A stretch of DNA of 64,000 nucleotides from Nitrosomonadales bacterium (GTDB lineage: Bacteria > Pseudomonadota > Gammaproteobacteria > Burkholderiales > Gallionellaceae), in contig JADJWO010000001.1 in assembly GCA_016716325.1 (NCBI GenBank), positions 62,001 through 126,000 of the forward strand, written 5' to 3'. Positions within the stretch are counted from its first letter, which is position 1, and every line of letters starts with the position of its first letter. Below are positions 19,270 through 29,024 of the stretch, piece by piece. A program made the translations under genes and the position numbers. Below the pieces are notes generated by a model. It was not told the DNA's origin. It was given only the letters and a program-made list of their open reading frames with translations, and did not search any database.

Positions 19270-20868
19270 ATGAAAAATATTTTGACGTTTGTTTTCCTGT
19301 TGGCCGCATCCGCATGGATGCAGTCTCCTGCGCTGGCCGAGGATCCGGTTCCCGGCACGGCGGCGGAGGAATCGCTGATATTGCGCTTCGAGATCACCGG
19401 ATACACGCTGGAAGGCGCGACCCTGTTGACGCAGTCCGAGATCGACGCGGCGGTCGCGCCCTATGTCGGCAAGGACAAGGATTTTTCCGACGTGCAGCGC
19501 GCGCTGGAGGCGGTCGAGGATGCATACGCCAGCCGCGGCTATTCGGCGGTGCGCGTGCTGTTGCCGGAGCAGGAACTGGAAAAGGGCGCGGTGCGCTTCC
19601 GCGTCGTGGAAAGCCGTTTCGGCAAGGTGGCGGTGAAGGACAATCGCCATGTCAGCGAGGCCAACGCGCTGAACGCGGTGCCTTCGGTGCGCGGCGGCGG
19701 GGTGCCGCGCTCGAAGCAGATCGCGCGCGAGCTGAAATTCGCCAACGAGAATCCGGCGCGCCAGTTGAACGTGGTGCTGAAGGCGGGCGACAAGGAAGAC
19801 GAGGTGGATGCGGACGTCGTTGTGACCGACAGCCCGCCGTCCTCGTGGGCGGTGAACGTGGATAACACCGGCACGCCGGAGACCGGCCGTTCGCGCGTCG
19901 GGCTTTCCTGGCGCCATGCCAACCTGTTCGACAGGGATCATGTCGCCAGCCTGCAGTTCCAGACTTCGCCGCAACACGTGGACCGCGTCACCGTGATCGG
20001 CGGCAGCTACCATGTCCCGCTGTACGAGCTGGGCGACAGCGTGGATTTCTTCGGCGGCTATTCCAACGTGAACTCGGTGGTGGGCGGGATCGACAATTTC
20101 AAGGGCGGCGGCGTGATCTTCAGCGCGCGCTACAACCGCACGCTGGAAAGGATAGGCGTGTTCGATCCGCGCCTGTCGTTCGGGCTGGACTGGCGCGATT
20201 TCAAGCGCATCGAGCAGACGACGACCGTGCCGGTGACGGTGCTGTACAACGAGATCGTCGTGGTGCCGGTGAGCGTCGCTTATTCCGCACAGGGCAAGTT
20301 CGCGCACAGCGACCTGAGCTTCAACGCCTCGCTGTCGGCCAACCTGCCGGGGACGAACAAGGGCGGGGCGGCCGATTTTGCGGCCTATGACCGGGTCAGC
20401 TTCACCCGGCCCGATGCGAACTACAAGGTGGTGCGCTACGGTGCCGGCTATTCGACCCTGGTCGGGGACGACTGGCAGGTCAGGGCGGTGCTGAACGGAC
20501 AGTGGAGCCGCGATGTGCTGATACAGGGCGAACAGATGCGCCTGGGCGGCGCCGATGCGGTGCGCGGTTTCGCGGAGGGCAGCGCGGGCGGTGAGTCCGG
20601 CATGCGCTGGAATCTGGAAGGCTATACGCCGGATCTGGGCAAGGGCGACCTGCGGGTGCGCGCGCTGGCGTTCTTCGACGCCGGCGAGACGGAAGCCTCC
20701 GACGGCACGCGGTCCGGGATCTCGGGCGCCGGTATCGGTTTGCGCGGGGATTATGCCGAGCGCTTCTCGTTGCGGCTGGATGCGGCGCGCATCATCAATG
20801 CGGACACCGACCCGTTGCAGCAGGTCGGCGACTGGCGCGCGCACCTGAGTTTGTCGGCGAATTTCTGA
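19270..20868 (+). CDS. TpsB-type outer-membrane transporter (ShlB/FhaC family)
   Basis: 532-residue partner of the upstream adhesin. A signal peptide ends at ALA near residue 23. A POTRA domain follows (about 40-115, with FEITGYTLEGATLLTQ and the helix DVQRALEAVEDAYASRGY), and the remainder is a 16-strand-type barrel. The conserved VRGF motif lies near residue 430 (DAVRGFAEG) and belongs to the plug/L6-like loop required for export in this family. The protein ends LSLSANF, with the terminal aromatic residue recognised by the BAM machinery. The ATG at 19270 begins the signal peptide; the frame is open further upstream but has no other good start. Position and orientation make it the exporter of the giant adhesin. 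Confidence 0.93.
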   Translation: MKNILTFVFLLAASAWMQSPALAEDPVPGTAAEESLILRFEITGYTLEGATLLTQSEIDAAVAPYVGKDKDFSDVQRALEAVEDAYASRGYSAVRVLLPEQELEKGAVRFRVVESRFGKVAVKDNRHVSEANALNAVPSVRGGGVPRSKQIARELKFANENPARQLNVVLKAGDKEDEVDADVVVTDSPPSSWAVNVDNTGTPETGRSRVGLSWRHANLFDRDHVASLQFQTSPQHVDRVTVIGGSYHVPLYELGDSVDFFGGYSNVNSVVGGIDNFKGGGVIFSARYNRTLERIGVFDPRLSFGLDWRDFKRIEQTTTVPVTVLYNEIVVVPVSVAYSAQGKFAHSDLSFNASLSANLPGTNKGGAADFAAYDRVSFTRPDANYKVVRYGAGYSTLVGDDWQVRAVLNGQWSRDVLIQGEQMRLGGADAVRGFAEGSAGGESGMRWNLEGYTPDLGKGDLRVRALAFFDAGETEASDGTRSGISGAGIGLRGDYAERFSLRLDAARIINADTDPLQQVGDWRAHLSLSANF

Positions 20869-20918
20869 TCGTGCGGTTCGTGCAAATAAACTCGGATCGT
20901 CCATGGGACCGCAAACTT

Positions 20919-21040
20919 GTCATTCCCGCGCAGGCGGGAATCCAGCTAATAAAAAATGCCCGCGTAGCGGGCCATATCAGGGTTTTGTCCGCTGCGCGGA
21001 GTATTCTCCATCGCTGGATTCCCGCCTGCGCGGGAATGAC
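20919..21040 (+). repeat. REPIN-like inverted pair between tpsB and fecR-domain gene
   Basis: Arms 20919-20945 and 21014-21040 are perfect inverted REP copies around a 68-base spacer that itself contains GCCCGCGTAGCGGGC. It occupies most of the 210-base gap. Confidence 0.85.
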
Positions 21041-21078
21041 GAAGCCAATGGTTCATTTGGGTTTAAAAGGGGTGTGAA

Positions 21079-22473
21079 ATGAAAAAGCTCAACCTTCTGA
21101 TTGCAACGATTCTGTTGATGGTCGCGACCGCAGTGCAGGCGGCGGAAGTGGTCGGCAAGGTCGGCTACATGAGCGGCACGCTGGTCGCGCAGCGTGCGGA
21201 CGGAACGGTCAGGGTGCTGAACCGGGCATCGGACGTGCTGGCGGGCGACATGCTGATCACCGCAAAGGACAGCTACGTGCAGGTGAAGATGAACGACGGC
21301 GCGGTGATGACCCTGCGTCCGCATTCCAACCTGAGGATTGAGGAATTCCAGTTCCGGAAGGAAGAACCGAAGAAAGACAACGCGGTGCTGCGCCTGCTCA
21401 AGGGTGGCTTCCGCACGGTGACGGGGCTGATCGGCAAGCGCGGCAATACCGACGCATACCGGGTGCGCGCGGCGGCCGCGACCATCGGGATACGCGGCAC
21501 GGATTTCACTTCGCGCCTGTGTGCCACCCGCGACTGCCGCGAAGAAGAGAACGACGAGTCGAAACAGACGATCAGGGCGCGGGAAGTGCAATCCCCGGTG
21601 GTCGGCCGGGTGATGCTGGCGCAGGGCGACCTGTCGGCCAAGGACGAGAGCGGCAAGCTGCGCAGGGTGGTGCTGGGCGGGCCGGTGTACGAGGGCGATG
21701 TGTTGATCACCGGCAAGAAGGCGTACGCGGTGGTGGCGTTCCGCGACGAGAGTCGCGTCAGCCTGCAGGAAGACACCGTGTTCCAGGTTGAGAAGTTCAA
21801 GTACCAGAAGAAGGACAGCGAGGAGAATGCGGTGCTGCGCCTGTTCAAGGGTGGCGTGCGCGTGGTCACCGGGCTGATCGGACGGGTGAAGCACGACAAC
21901 TACCGCTTCAAGGTTTCGAACGCCACCATCGGCATCCGTGGCACCGGCTTCGATGCATGGTGTCACGGGCCCTGTGCGAGCGGTGGCGACAATCCGGGTG
22001 CCACTCAGGCCGATCCGCTGGACGGCGCCGGGGTCTATGTCTGGTCGGGCGAAGTGGAACTGGCTTCGCCGACCGGTTCGTTCGTCGTGCCGATGCAGCA
22101 GGCCGCCATCATCGCGCGCGATTCCGGCAAGCCCGTGCCGGTGTCACGCGTCCCCGACAGGGTGCTGGAGAATCCGGTGCCGCGTCCCGACAGCGTGCCG
22201 GTCGACATGGACAAGAACTTCGGCTCGGAAGCCAATGCGGGTGATCCGGGGCTGTACGTGACGGTGCATGACGGTCATGTCGTCATCGCGCAGGACGGCG
22301 ACAAGCTGGATCTGGGGCGCGGCGAGACCGGCTTTGCCGGAGAGCGGGTGTTGTCGCGCCTGCCGGTCACGCCGGCCTTCATGGGCGGCGAGACACAGAT
22401 ACTCGATCCTTCCGGAAGCGGTATCCAGAGTCAGCCGGGTGGCGGCATACCCGAGGGTGGTTGCAAGATCTGA
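21079..22473 (+). CDS. Periplasmic/surface protein with two FecR domains
   Basis: 464 residues with a signal peptide ending VQAAE near residue 22. Two FecR-type modules follow (about 25-155 and 175-300). Each carries the pattern GD.LIT, then a basic strand, then LRL.KGG.R.VTGLIG, then ATIGIRGT.F. The protein is otherwise soluble; its last 150 residues have no recognised domain and end in a Gly/Pro-rich tail with GGCKI. FecR domains of this kind, without a membrane anchor or sigma factor, are frequently encoded beside two-partner secretion adhesins. A role in assembling or anchoring the adhesin is inferred rather than shown. It is the last gene of the tpsA-tpsB-fecR set and is followed by a strong terminator. 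Confidence 0.85.
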   Translation: MKKLNLLIATILLMVATAVQAAEVVGKVGYMSGTLVAQRADGTVRVLNRASDVLAGDMLITAKDSYVQVKMNDGAVMTLRPHSNLRIEEFQFRKEEPKKDNAVLRLLKGGFRTVTGLIGKRGNTDAYRVRAAAATIGIRGTDFTSRLCATRDCREEENDESKQTIRAREVQSPVVGRVMLAQGDLSAKDESGKLRRVVLGGPVYEGDVLITGKKAYAVVAFRDESRVSLQEDTVFQVEKFKYQKKDSEENAVLRLFKGGVRVVTGLIGRVKHDNYRFKVSNATIGIRGTGFDAWCHGPCASGGDNPGATQADPLDGAGVYVWSGEVELASPTGSFVVPMQQAAIIARDSGKPVPVSRVPDRVLENPVPRPDSVPVDMDKNFGSEANAGDPGLYVTVHDGHVVIAQDGDKLDLGRGETGFAGERVLSRLPVTPAFMGGETQILDPSGSGIQSQPGGGIPEGGCKI

Positions 22474-22498
22474 CGCGCATTTCCGACTGTGACATCCG

Positions 22499-22530
22499 AT
22501 GCCGTGGCCTGAACGCCACGGCATTTTTTT
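22499..22530 (+). terminator. Intrinsic terminator of the tpsA-tpsB-fecR cluster
   Basis: A 10-base perfect stem (ATGCCGTGGC / GCCACGGCAT) with loop CTGAAC is followed by seven T residues, 26 bases after the stop codon. Confidence 0.9.
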
Positions 22531-22542
22531 GCGCGGGGCTTT

Positions 22543-22629
22543 CGTCATTCCGGGCTTGACCCGGAATCCAGCAAAAACAACATCGGCGCCCTTTGTGCGC
22601 TACTGGATAGCGGCCTTCGCCGGTATGAC
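22543..22629 (+). repeat. REPIN-like pair, diverged (GGGCTTGACCC type)
   Basis: The left arm is CGTCATTCCGGGCTTGACCC and following bases (22543-22571). The right arm is a decayed opposite copy, CTGGATAGCGGCCTTCGCCGG (22603-22623) ending TATGAC. Together they fill the gap between two convergent genes. Confidence 0.7.
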
Positions 22630-22653
22630 GTAGCAGTTAATTCAAGTGGCAGT

Positions 22654-23091
22654 TCAATAAACTTTGCCGCGCGCCCAGCGCACGATGCCCGCCGTATCCA
22701 TCGCGCCGGCCTGGCGCGCGATCTCCTGTCCGTTCCTGAACAGCGCGAGGGTCGGGATGCTGCGGATGTTGTAGCGCGCCGCCAGTTCCTGCGCCTGCTC
22801 GGTGTCCAGCTTGGCCAGCCGCATCTCAGGTTCGAGTTGCGCGGCTGCCTGCGCGAAGGCGGGCGCCATCATCTTGCACGGGCCGCACCAGGGCGCCCAG
22901 AAATCCACCAGCACCGGGATGTCGTTGCGGCTGATGTGTTGCGCGAAATTGCCACCGTCCAGCTCGACCGGATGCGCGTCGAACAAGGGTTGCTTGCATT
23001 TGCCGCAGGCGGGCTGTGCGGCCAGCTTGTCGGAAGGCACACGGTTCACGCCGTTGCAGTGCGGGCAGACGATATGCAGGGAGTCGCTCAT
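22654..23091 (-). CDS. trxC: Thioredoxin 2 with N-terminal zinc motif
   Basis: 145-residue cytoplasmic disulfide reductase. Two CxxC pairs at the N-terminus (C9/C12 and C29/C32) are the zinc-binding extension that separates TrxC from TrxA. The active site WCGPC is at 68-72 and the cis-proline (SIPTLALF) follows. The start at 23091 has AAGGA six bases upstream and matches the family; a Met five codons earlier is in frame but less well placed. The length equals that of typical TrxC (about 140). It is a single gene, followed downstream by a REPIN-like element. OxyR-type control is known for E. coli trxC, but no site can be recognised here. Confidence 0.93.
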   Translation of the reverse strand: MSDSLHIVCPHCNGVNRVPSDKLAAQPACGKCKQPLFDAHPVELDGGNFAQHISRNDIPVLVDFWAPWCGPCKMMAPAFAQAAAQLEPEMRLAKLDTEQAQELAARYNIRSIPTLALFRNGQEIARQAGAMDTAGIVRWARGKVY

Positions 23092-23183
23092 GGGGGTTCC
23101 TTTCAATCAACGATGCGCCACAAGTGGGGGCGTCGCAGAAAAATTCAACCCGCAGTGTGGTTCGGTTCGACCGCCGGGATTTT

Positions 23184-23254
23184 TGTAGGAGCCCGATCCA
23201 TCGGGCGATGGCACCCCCGCAGATGGTTATCGCGCAATGAATTACGCTCCTACA
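23184..23254 (-). repeat. TGTAGGAGC-family palindromic element
   Basis: Begins TGTAGGAGCCCGATCCATCG and ends AATTACGCTCCTACA. Its reverse complement aligns with the in-frame element inside the adhesin gene (3042-3106), which shows it is a mobile dispersed repeat. It lies between trxC and the amidotransferase gene. Confidence 0.85.
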
Positions 23255-23270
23255 GGGCGATGCCGATATT

Positions 23271-24098
23271 TCAGCCTGTGGCGGGATTGATCCCGCCCAG
23301 CGATCTGACCGGGCTGGGCGTGGTGGCGAGGTGCGAGACCGCTGCGCCGTCGTGGAACAGCCACAGGCTGCCGGACGGCATGGTGACCCACGGCTCGTTG
23401 TCGGTCAGCGGCAATGTCGCGATCACCGCCACGCGGTCGTTCGGCGTGGTCACCTCGCTGAAATCCACCATCACGTCCTCGTCCTTCAGGTGCGCCATGT
23501 TGAACGGTGCACGCCGCTCGATGTAGCTCAGCTCGGTGGAACAGTGCGCGAACAGGCAATGCCCGTTGGACAGCAGATAGTTGAAGATGCCCATGCCGGC
23601 GAGCGGATCGGTCAATTCATGCAGCGCGGTGAACAGCGCGTCGCGTTCCGGCGGTGTATCGCCGAAACGCTGCCGCAGGCTCTGTAACAGCCAGCAGAAG
23701 ATGCGCTCGCTGTCGGTGTTGCCCACCGGCAGGAAGCTGCCGTCGAGTTGCGGCTGGAACTGCGGCAGGTTGCCGTTGTGCGCGAACACCCAGTAGCGCC
23801 CCCACAGTTCGCGCATGAACGGGTGCGTGTTCTCCAGCGTCACCACGCCCTGCGTCGCCTTGCGGATATGCGCGATCACGTTCAGCGAACGGATCGGGTA
23901 ATGGCGCACCAGTTCCGCGATGGGCGATTGCGCGGAGGGCAGCGGGTCGAGGAACAGCCGCACGCCCTTGCCCTCGAAGAACGCGATGCCCCAGCCGTCG
24001 GCATGCACGTCGGTGCCGCCGCCGCGCTGCTGGAATCCGGTGAAGGAAAAGCAGATGTCGGTGGGAACGTTGCAGTTCATTCCGAGCAGTTGGCACAT
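23271..24098 (-). CDS. Class II glutamine amidotransferase (YafJ-like)
   Basis: 275 residues. The N-terminal Met-Cys (MCQLLGMN) exposes Cys2 as the Ntn-hydrolase nucleophile after Met removal. GATase_6-type motifs follow: RGGGTDVHADGWGIAF, then IAHIRKATQG, then FAHNGNL near residue 110, the oxyanion/glutamine-binding region. It hydrolyses an amide or transfers ammonia in an unidentified reaction; YafJ-type stand-alone domains have no assigned partner. The start at 24098 is fixed by the catalytic Cys2 and by GGAG seven bases upstream. The apparent in-frame extension beyond it is translated REP sequence. It is flanked by repeats on both sides. Confidence 0.88.
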   Translation of the reverse strand: MCQLLGMNCNVPTDICFSFTGFQQRGGGTDVHADGWGIAFFEGKGVRLFLDPLPSAQSPIAELVRHYPIRSLNVIAHIRKATQGVVTLENTHPFMRELWGRYWVFAHNGNLPQFQPQLDGSFLPVGNTDSERIFCWLLQSLRQRFGDTPPERDALFTALHELTDPLAGMGIFNYLLSNGHCLFAHCSTELSYIERRAPFNMAHLKDEDVMVDFSEVTTPNDRVAVIATLPLTDNEPWVTMPSGSLWLFHDGAAVSHLATTPSPVRSLGGINPATG

Positions 24099-24113
24099 GG
24101 CGTACTCCACGCT

Positions 24114-24234
24114 GTCATTCCCGCGAAAGCGGGAATCCAGCAAACAAAGGTTTCAGCGAAGCTGACAAAATCCGGTGTTGTCCGTTACGCGGGGGTAATT
24201 TGATTTACTGGATTCCCGCTTTCGCGGGAATGAC
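24114..24234 (+). repeat. REPIN-like inverted pair (GCGAAAGCGG variant)
   Basis: Perfectly matched arms at 24114-24140 and 24208-24234 carry the loop variant CGAAAG/CTTTCG instead of CGCAGG. The arms thus co-vary within this element. The spacer is 67 bases. Confidence 0.85.
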
Positions 24235-24256
24235 GGTATAGGGAAGTCTGGCGTTT

Positions 24257-25096
24257 TCATTCGAACCGCATCGACAGGTCCACCGCCTGCACGTCCTTGG
24301 TCAGCGCACCGACGGAGATACGGTCCACGCCGGTCTCCGCGACCAGGCGCACGTTTTCCAGCGTGATGCCGCCCGACGCTTCCAGTTCGGCGCGCCCGGC
24401 GGCATGTTCCACCGCCAGCCGCATGTCGGCCAGCGAGAAGTTGTCCAGCAGGATCAGTCTGGCGCCGCCCAGCAGCGCCTCGTCGAGTTGCGCCATGTTC
24501 TCCACCTCGATCTGCACCGGGATGTCCGGCGGGGTGATGCGGAACGCGTGCTCCAGCACCGCGCGGATGCCGCCCGCGGCGGCGATATGGTTCTCCTTGA
24601 TCAGCACGCCGTCATACAGTCCGACGCGCTGGTTGTGGCCGCCGCCGATACGCACCGCGTATTTCTGCGCGAGGCGCATGCCGGGCAACGTCTTGCGCGT
24701 GTCCATGATCTTTGCGCGGGTGCCCGCCACGGCCTCCACGTAACGCCGGGTCAGCGTGGCGGTCGCGGACAGCAGTTGCAGGAAGTTCAGCGAGCTGCGC
24801 TCGGCGGTGAGCAGCACGCGTGCATTGCCGTGCACGGTGCAAAGTTGCTGGTTGGGCTGCACGAGGTCGCCTTCCCCGGCCGACCAGCGGATGTCGCAGC
24901 GCGGGTCGAGGCTGAGGAAACAGTCCTCGAACCACAGCGTGCCGCACAGCACCGCTTCCTGGCGCGAAAGGATGCCGGCCTTCGCGGTCTGCGTATAGGG
25001 GATCAATTGCGCGGTCAGGTCACCGTTGCCGATGTCTTCGTCGAGTGCCGCACTGACGTTGGCATGGATATGTTTCGCGAGGTTCAGGTGTGGCAT
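24257..25096 (-). CDS. nadC: Nicotinate-nucleotide pyrophosphorylase (quinolinate phosphoribosyltransferase)
   Basis: 279 residues. It converts quinolinate and PRPP to nicotinate mononucleotide in de novo NAD synthesis. Family signatures are present in order: DEDIGNGDLTA near the N-terminus, RLLTAERS-type loop (VLLTAERSSLNFLQ), TRKTLPGMR with the substrate-contacting Arg/Lys, RIGGGHNQRVGLYDGVLIKENH, EVEN, LLDNFS and LEASGGI. The start at 25096 has AAGGAAG upstream; the in-frame extension to 25141 has no ribosome site. The length is normal for NadC. It is divergent from clpB, with a REPIN-like element between them. Confidence 0.96.
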   Translation of the reverse strand: MPHLNLAKHIHANVSAALDEDIGNGDLTAQLIPYTQTAKAGILSRQEAVLCGTLWFEDCFLSLDPRCDIRWSAGEGDLVQPNQQLCTVHGNARVLLTAERSSLNFLQLLSATATLTRRYVEAVAGTRAKIMDTRKTLPGMRLAQKYAVRIGGGHNQRVGLYDGVLIKENHIAAAGGIRAVLEHAFRITPPDIPVQIEVENMAQLDEALLGGARLILLDNFSLADMRLAVEHAAGRAELEASGGITLENVRLVAETGVDRISVGALTKDVQAVDLSMRFE

Positions 25097-25136
25097 GGTG
25101 CGCTTCCTTGTGGGTACCGCCAATCGTTCAAGTTCC

Positions 25137-25249
25137 GTCATTCCCGCGCAGGCGGGAATCCAGCGTTTTTATCCAAAATGCCTTTGGTGTTTGTTCTTGC
25201 TGCGCAAGAGCTTTTTCCATCACTGGATTCCCGCCTGCGCGGGAATGAC
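25137..25249 (+). repeat. REPIN-like inverted pair upstream of clpB
   Basis: Arms 25137-25163 and 25223-25249 are perfect inverted copies around a 59-base spacer. The element lies between the divergent nadC and clpB starts and ends 34 bases before the clpB heat-shock promoter. Confidence 0.85.
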
Positions 25250-25283
25250 GACCAGGGGCGTAGTATAAGTGAAGCAGCGGGGG

Positions 25284-25312
25284 CTTGAAATTCCTGTAGC
25301 CCCCCCCATCTG
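25284..25312 (+). promoter_or_regulatory. Sigma-32 heat-shock promoter of clpB
   Basis: CTTGAAA (25284-25290) is followed after 14 bases by CCCCATCT (25305-25312), an almost perfect match to the RpoH consensus CTTGAAA-N(11-16)-CCCCATNT. Transcription would start about 20-25 bases before the GAGGAG ribosome site (25334-25339). Confidence 0.88.
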
Positions 25313-25348
25313 CCTCCCAGTCCGAATTGTTTTGAGGAGTACGCCACC

Positions 25349-27931
<2,583 letters not shown>

Positions 27932-27940
27932 CCACACGGC

Positions 27941-27969
27941 CGTCATTCCCGAGAAGGCGGGAATCCAGC
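27941..27969 (+). repeat. Single REP-like palindrome after clpB
   Basis: CGTCATTCCCGAGAAGGCGG and following bases, a slightly diverged arm, lies between the clpB stop and the shared terminator. Confidence 0.75.
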
Positions 27970-27976
27970 CAAATAA

Positions 27977-28005
27977 AAAGCCCGGTTCGCCGGGCTTTAC
28001 TTTTT
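27977..28005. terminator. Bidirectional terminator between clpB and exonuclease gene
   Basis: AAAGCCCGG-TTCG-CCGGGCTTT is a 9-base stem with a stable UUCG loop. It is followed by ACTTTTT on the plus strand and by TTTTTATTT on the minus strand, so it can serve both convergent genes. Confidence 0.9.
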
Positions 28006-28654
28006 ATCGATCAGGCTCCGCCTCGGGCGCTTCCGGCGACACGCCCATGATCGGCAGATCCTCGCGGCGCAGGTTCAATGCCTCCAGCACTTTCAGCGCG
28101 GCATAGGCATCGTTGGCCGCGTAGCGCAATTGTTGCGGGGTAAGTTGATGCTGCGACCAGTTGGACGTGGTGACCGACCTGGACTTGGCGAAGCGCTGCT
28201 TCAGCACCAGTCCCACCGCCGCGCGCACGCCCATCTCCTTGTGGTAGCCGTCCATGCTGAACACCGTATTGAGATCGACCACCGCGTTGAAATGCACGCC
28301 CAGTTTCGCGAGGATATGCTTGCGATCCGATTTCAGACCGAAGCCCACCTTGATGAGTTGTTCCGATTGCAGCAGTTCAAGCAGGAACGGCAGCCCCTCC
28401 GCCCGATGCAGTTGGAACAGATAGGCCTTGTCGTGCAGCGCGAACTGCACCAGATGCGGCCCCTCGCTGACATCGCCGACAACGAAGGTCGGCTTCGATT
28501 CGGTATCGAACCCCGCGATGCCCGCAGCCTTGATCGCGGCCGTGGCGGACGCGAACTCCTCCCTGCACGCCGGCACATGGATCTGCTCCAGCGTCAGGCC
28601 GGGAAAGGGTTCCAGCAGCGCGATCTCGGTCTTGGTCGGGGCGAGTTTTCTCAT
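28004..28654 (-). CDS. 3'-5' exonuclease domain protein (RNase D-like, DEDDy)
   Basis: 216-residue single-domain nuclease of the DEDD superfamily. Exo I is GFDTESKP (near residue 48), Exo II is KVGFGLKSDRKHI with the catalytic Asp, and Exo III is YAANDAYAALKV with Tyr four residues before Asp, making it DEDDy type. It lacks the HRDC domains of RNase D, so it is likely a small RNA- or DNA-trimming exonuclease of unknown target. The start at 28654 (MRKLAPTKTE) follows the domain boundary; the frame is open further upstream but that part is GC-rich noise. No strong ribosome site is visible. It is preceded by the GIY-YIG-like and RlmN-like genes on the same strand. Confidence 0.82.
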   Translation of the reverse strand: MRKLAPTKTEIALLEPFPGLTLEQIHVPACREEFASATAAIKAAGIAGFDTESKPTFVVGDVSEGPHLVQFALHDKAYLFQLHRAEGLPFLLELLQSEQLIKVGFGLKSDRKHILAKLGVHFNAVVDLNTVFSMDGYHKEMGVRAAVGLVLKQRFAKSRSVTTSNWSQHQLTPQQLRYAANDAYAALKVLEALNLRREDLPIMGVSPEAPEAEPDR

Positions 28655-28692
28655 GGGGGAAGCGTACCTGATATTCGCATCGAAGGGTGCGG

Positions 28693-29019
28693 CTAAGCCT
28701 GCCAGACCCCGAATCCCGCCCCGCGCAGGTCGATGCCGATCTCCACCTCCTTGTCGCACGCCTCGTCGTAGGACATCGGGTTGAACGCCTCGTACAGGTC
28801 CGGCCACAACCTCAGGCCGTAATCCCTGGCGTAGCGGTTGGACTGGATGCCCGCCTTGTGTTTGTCGAAGCGCACATCGGGGTCGAGTCCCGTCATGCCG
28901 ACATACACGCAGGGCTTGCCGGGGATGTAGCCGGGATTGCGTTTCCTGAATTTGCCTTCGAGCAGCACGTCTTTCGAAAGCTCGATCACATAGACGTTGT
29001 AGTGGTTGCGGCGCGCCAT
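28693..29019 (-). CDS. Small GIY-YIG-like protein
   Basis: 108 residues. It starts MARRNHYNVYVIELSKDVL and contains CVYVGMTGLDPDVRFDKHKAG, which resembles the two-strand core and following helix of GIY-YIG nucleases (YVY...VYVGMT). A conserved tail, WPDLYEAFNPMSYDEA, ends in GVWQA. Similar short proteins are usually annotated as hypothetical; nuclease activity is not established and the catalytic Glu/Arg are not certain. The start codon lies five bases after the stop of the RlmN-like gene, with AAGGA directly overlapping that stop, so the two are translationally coupled. Confidence 0.7.
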   Translation of the reverse strand: MARRNHYNVYVIELSKDVLLEGKFRKRNPGYIPGKPCVYVGMTGLDPDVRFDKHKAGIQSNRYARDYGLRLWPDLYEAFNPMSYDEACDKEVEIGIDLRGAGFGVWQA

Positions 29020-29024
29020 GGTCC

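Noticed and set aside
19246..20904. 552-residue minus-strand frame opposite tpsB
   Set aside because: Arg/His/Ala-rich, no motif, and tpsB is well supported by signal peptide, POTRA and VRGF motif.
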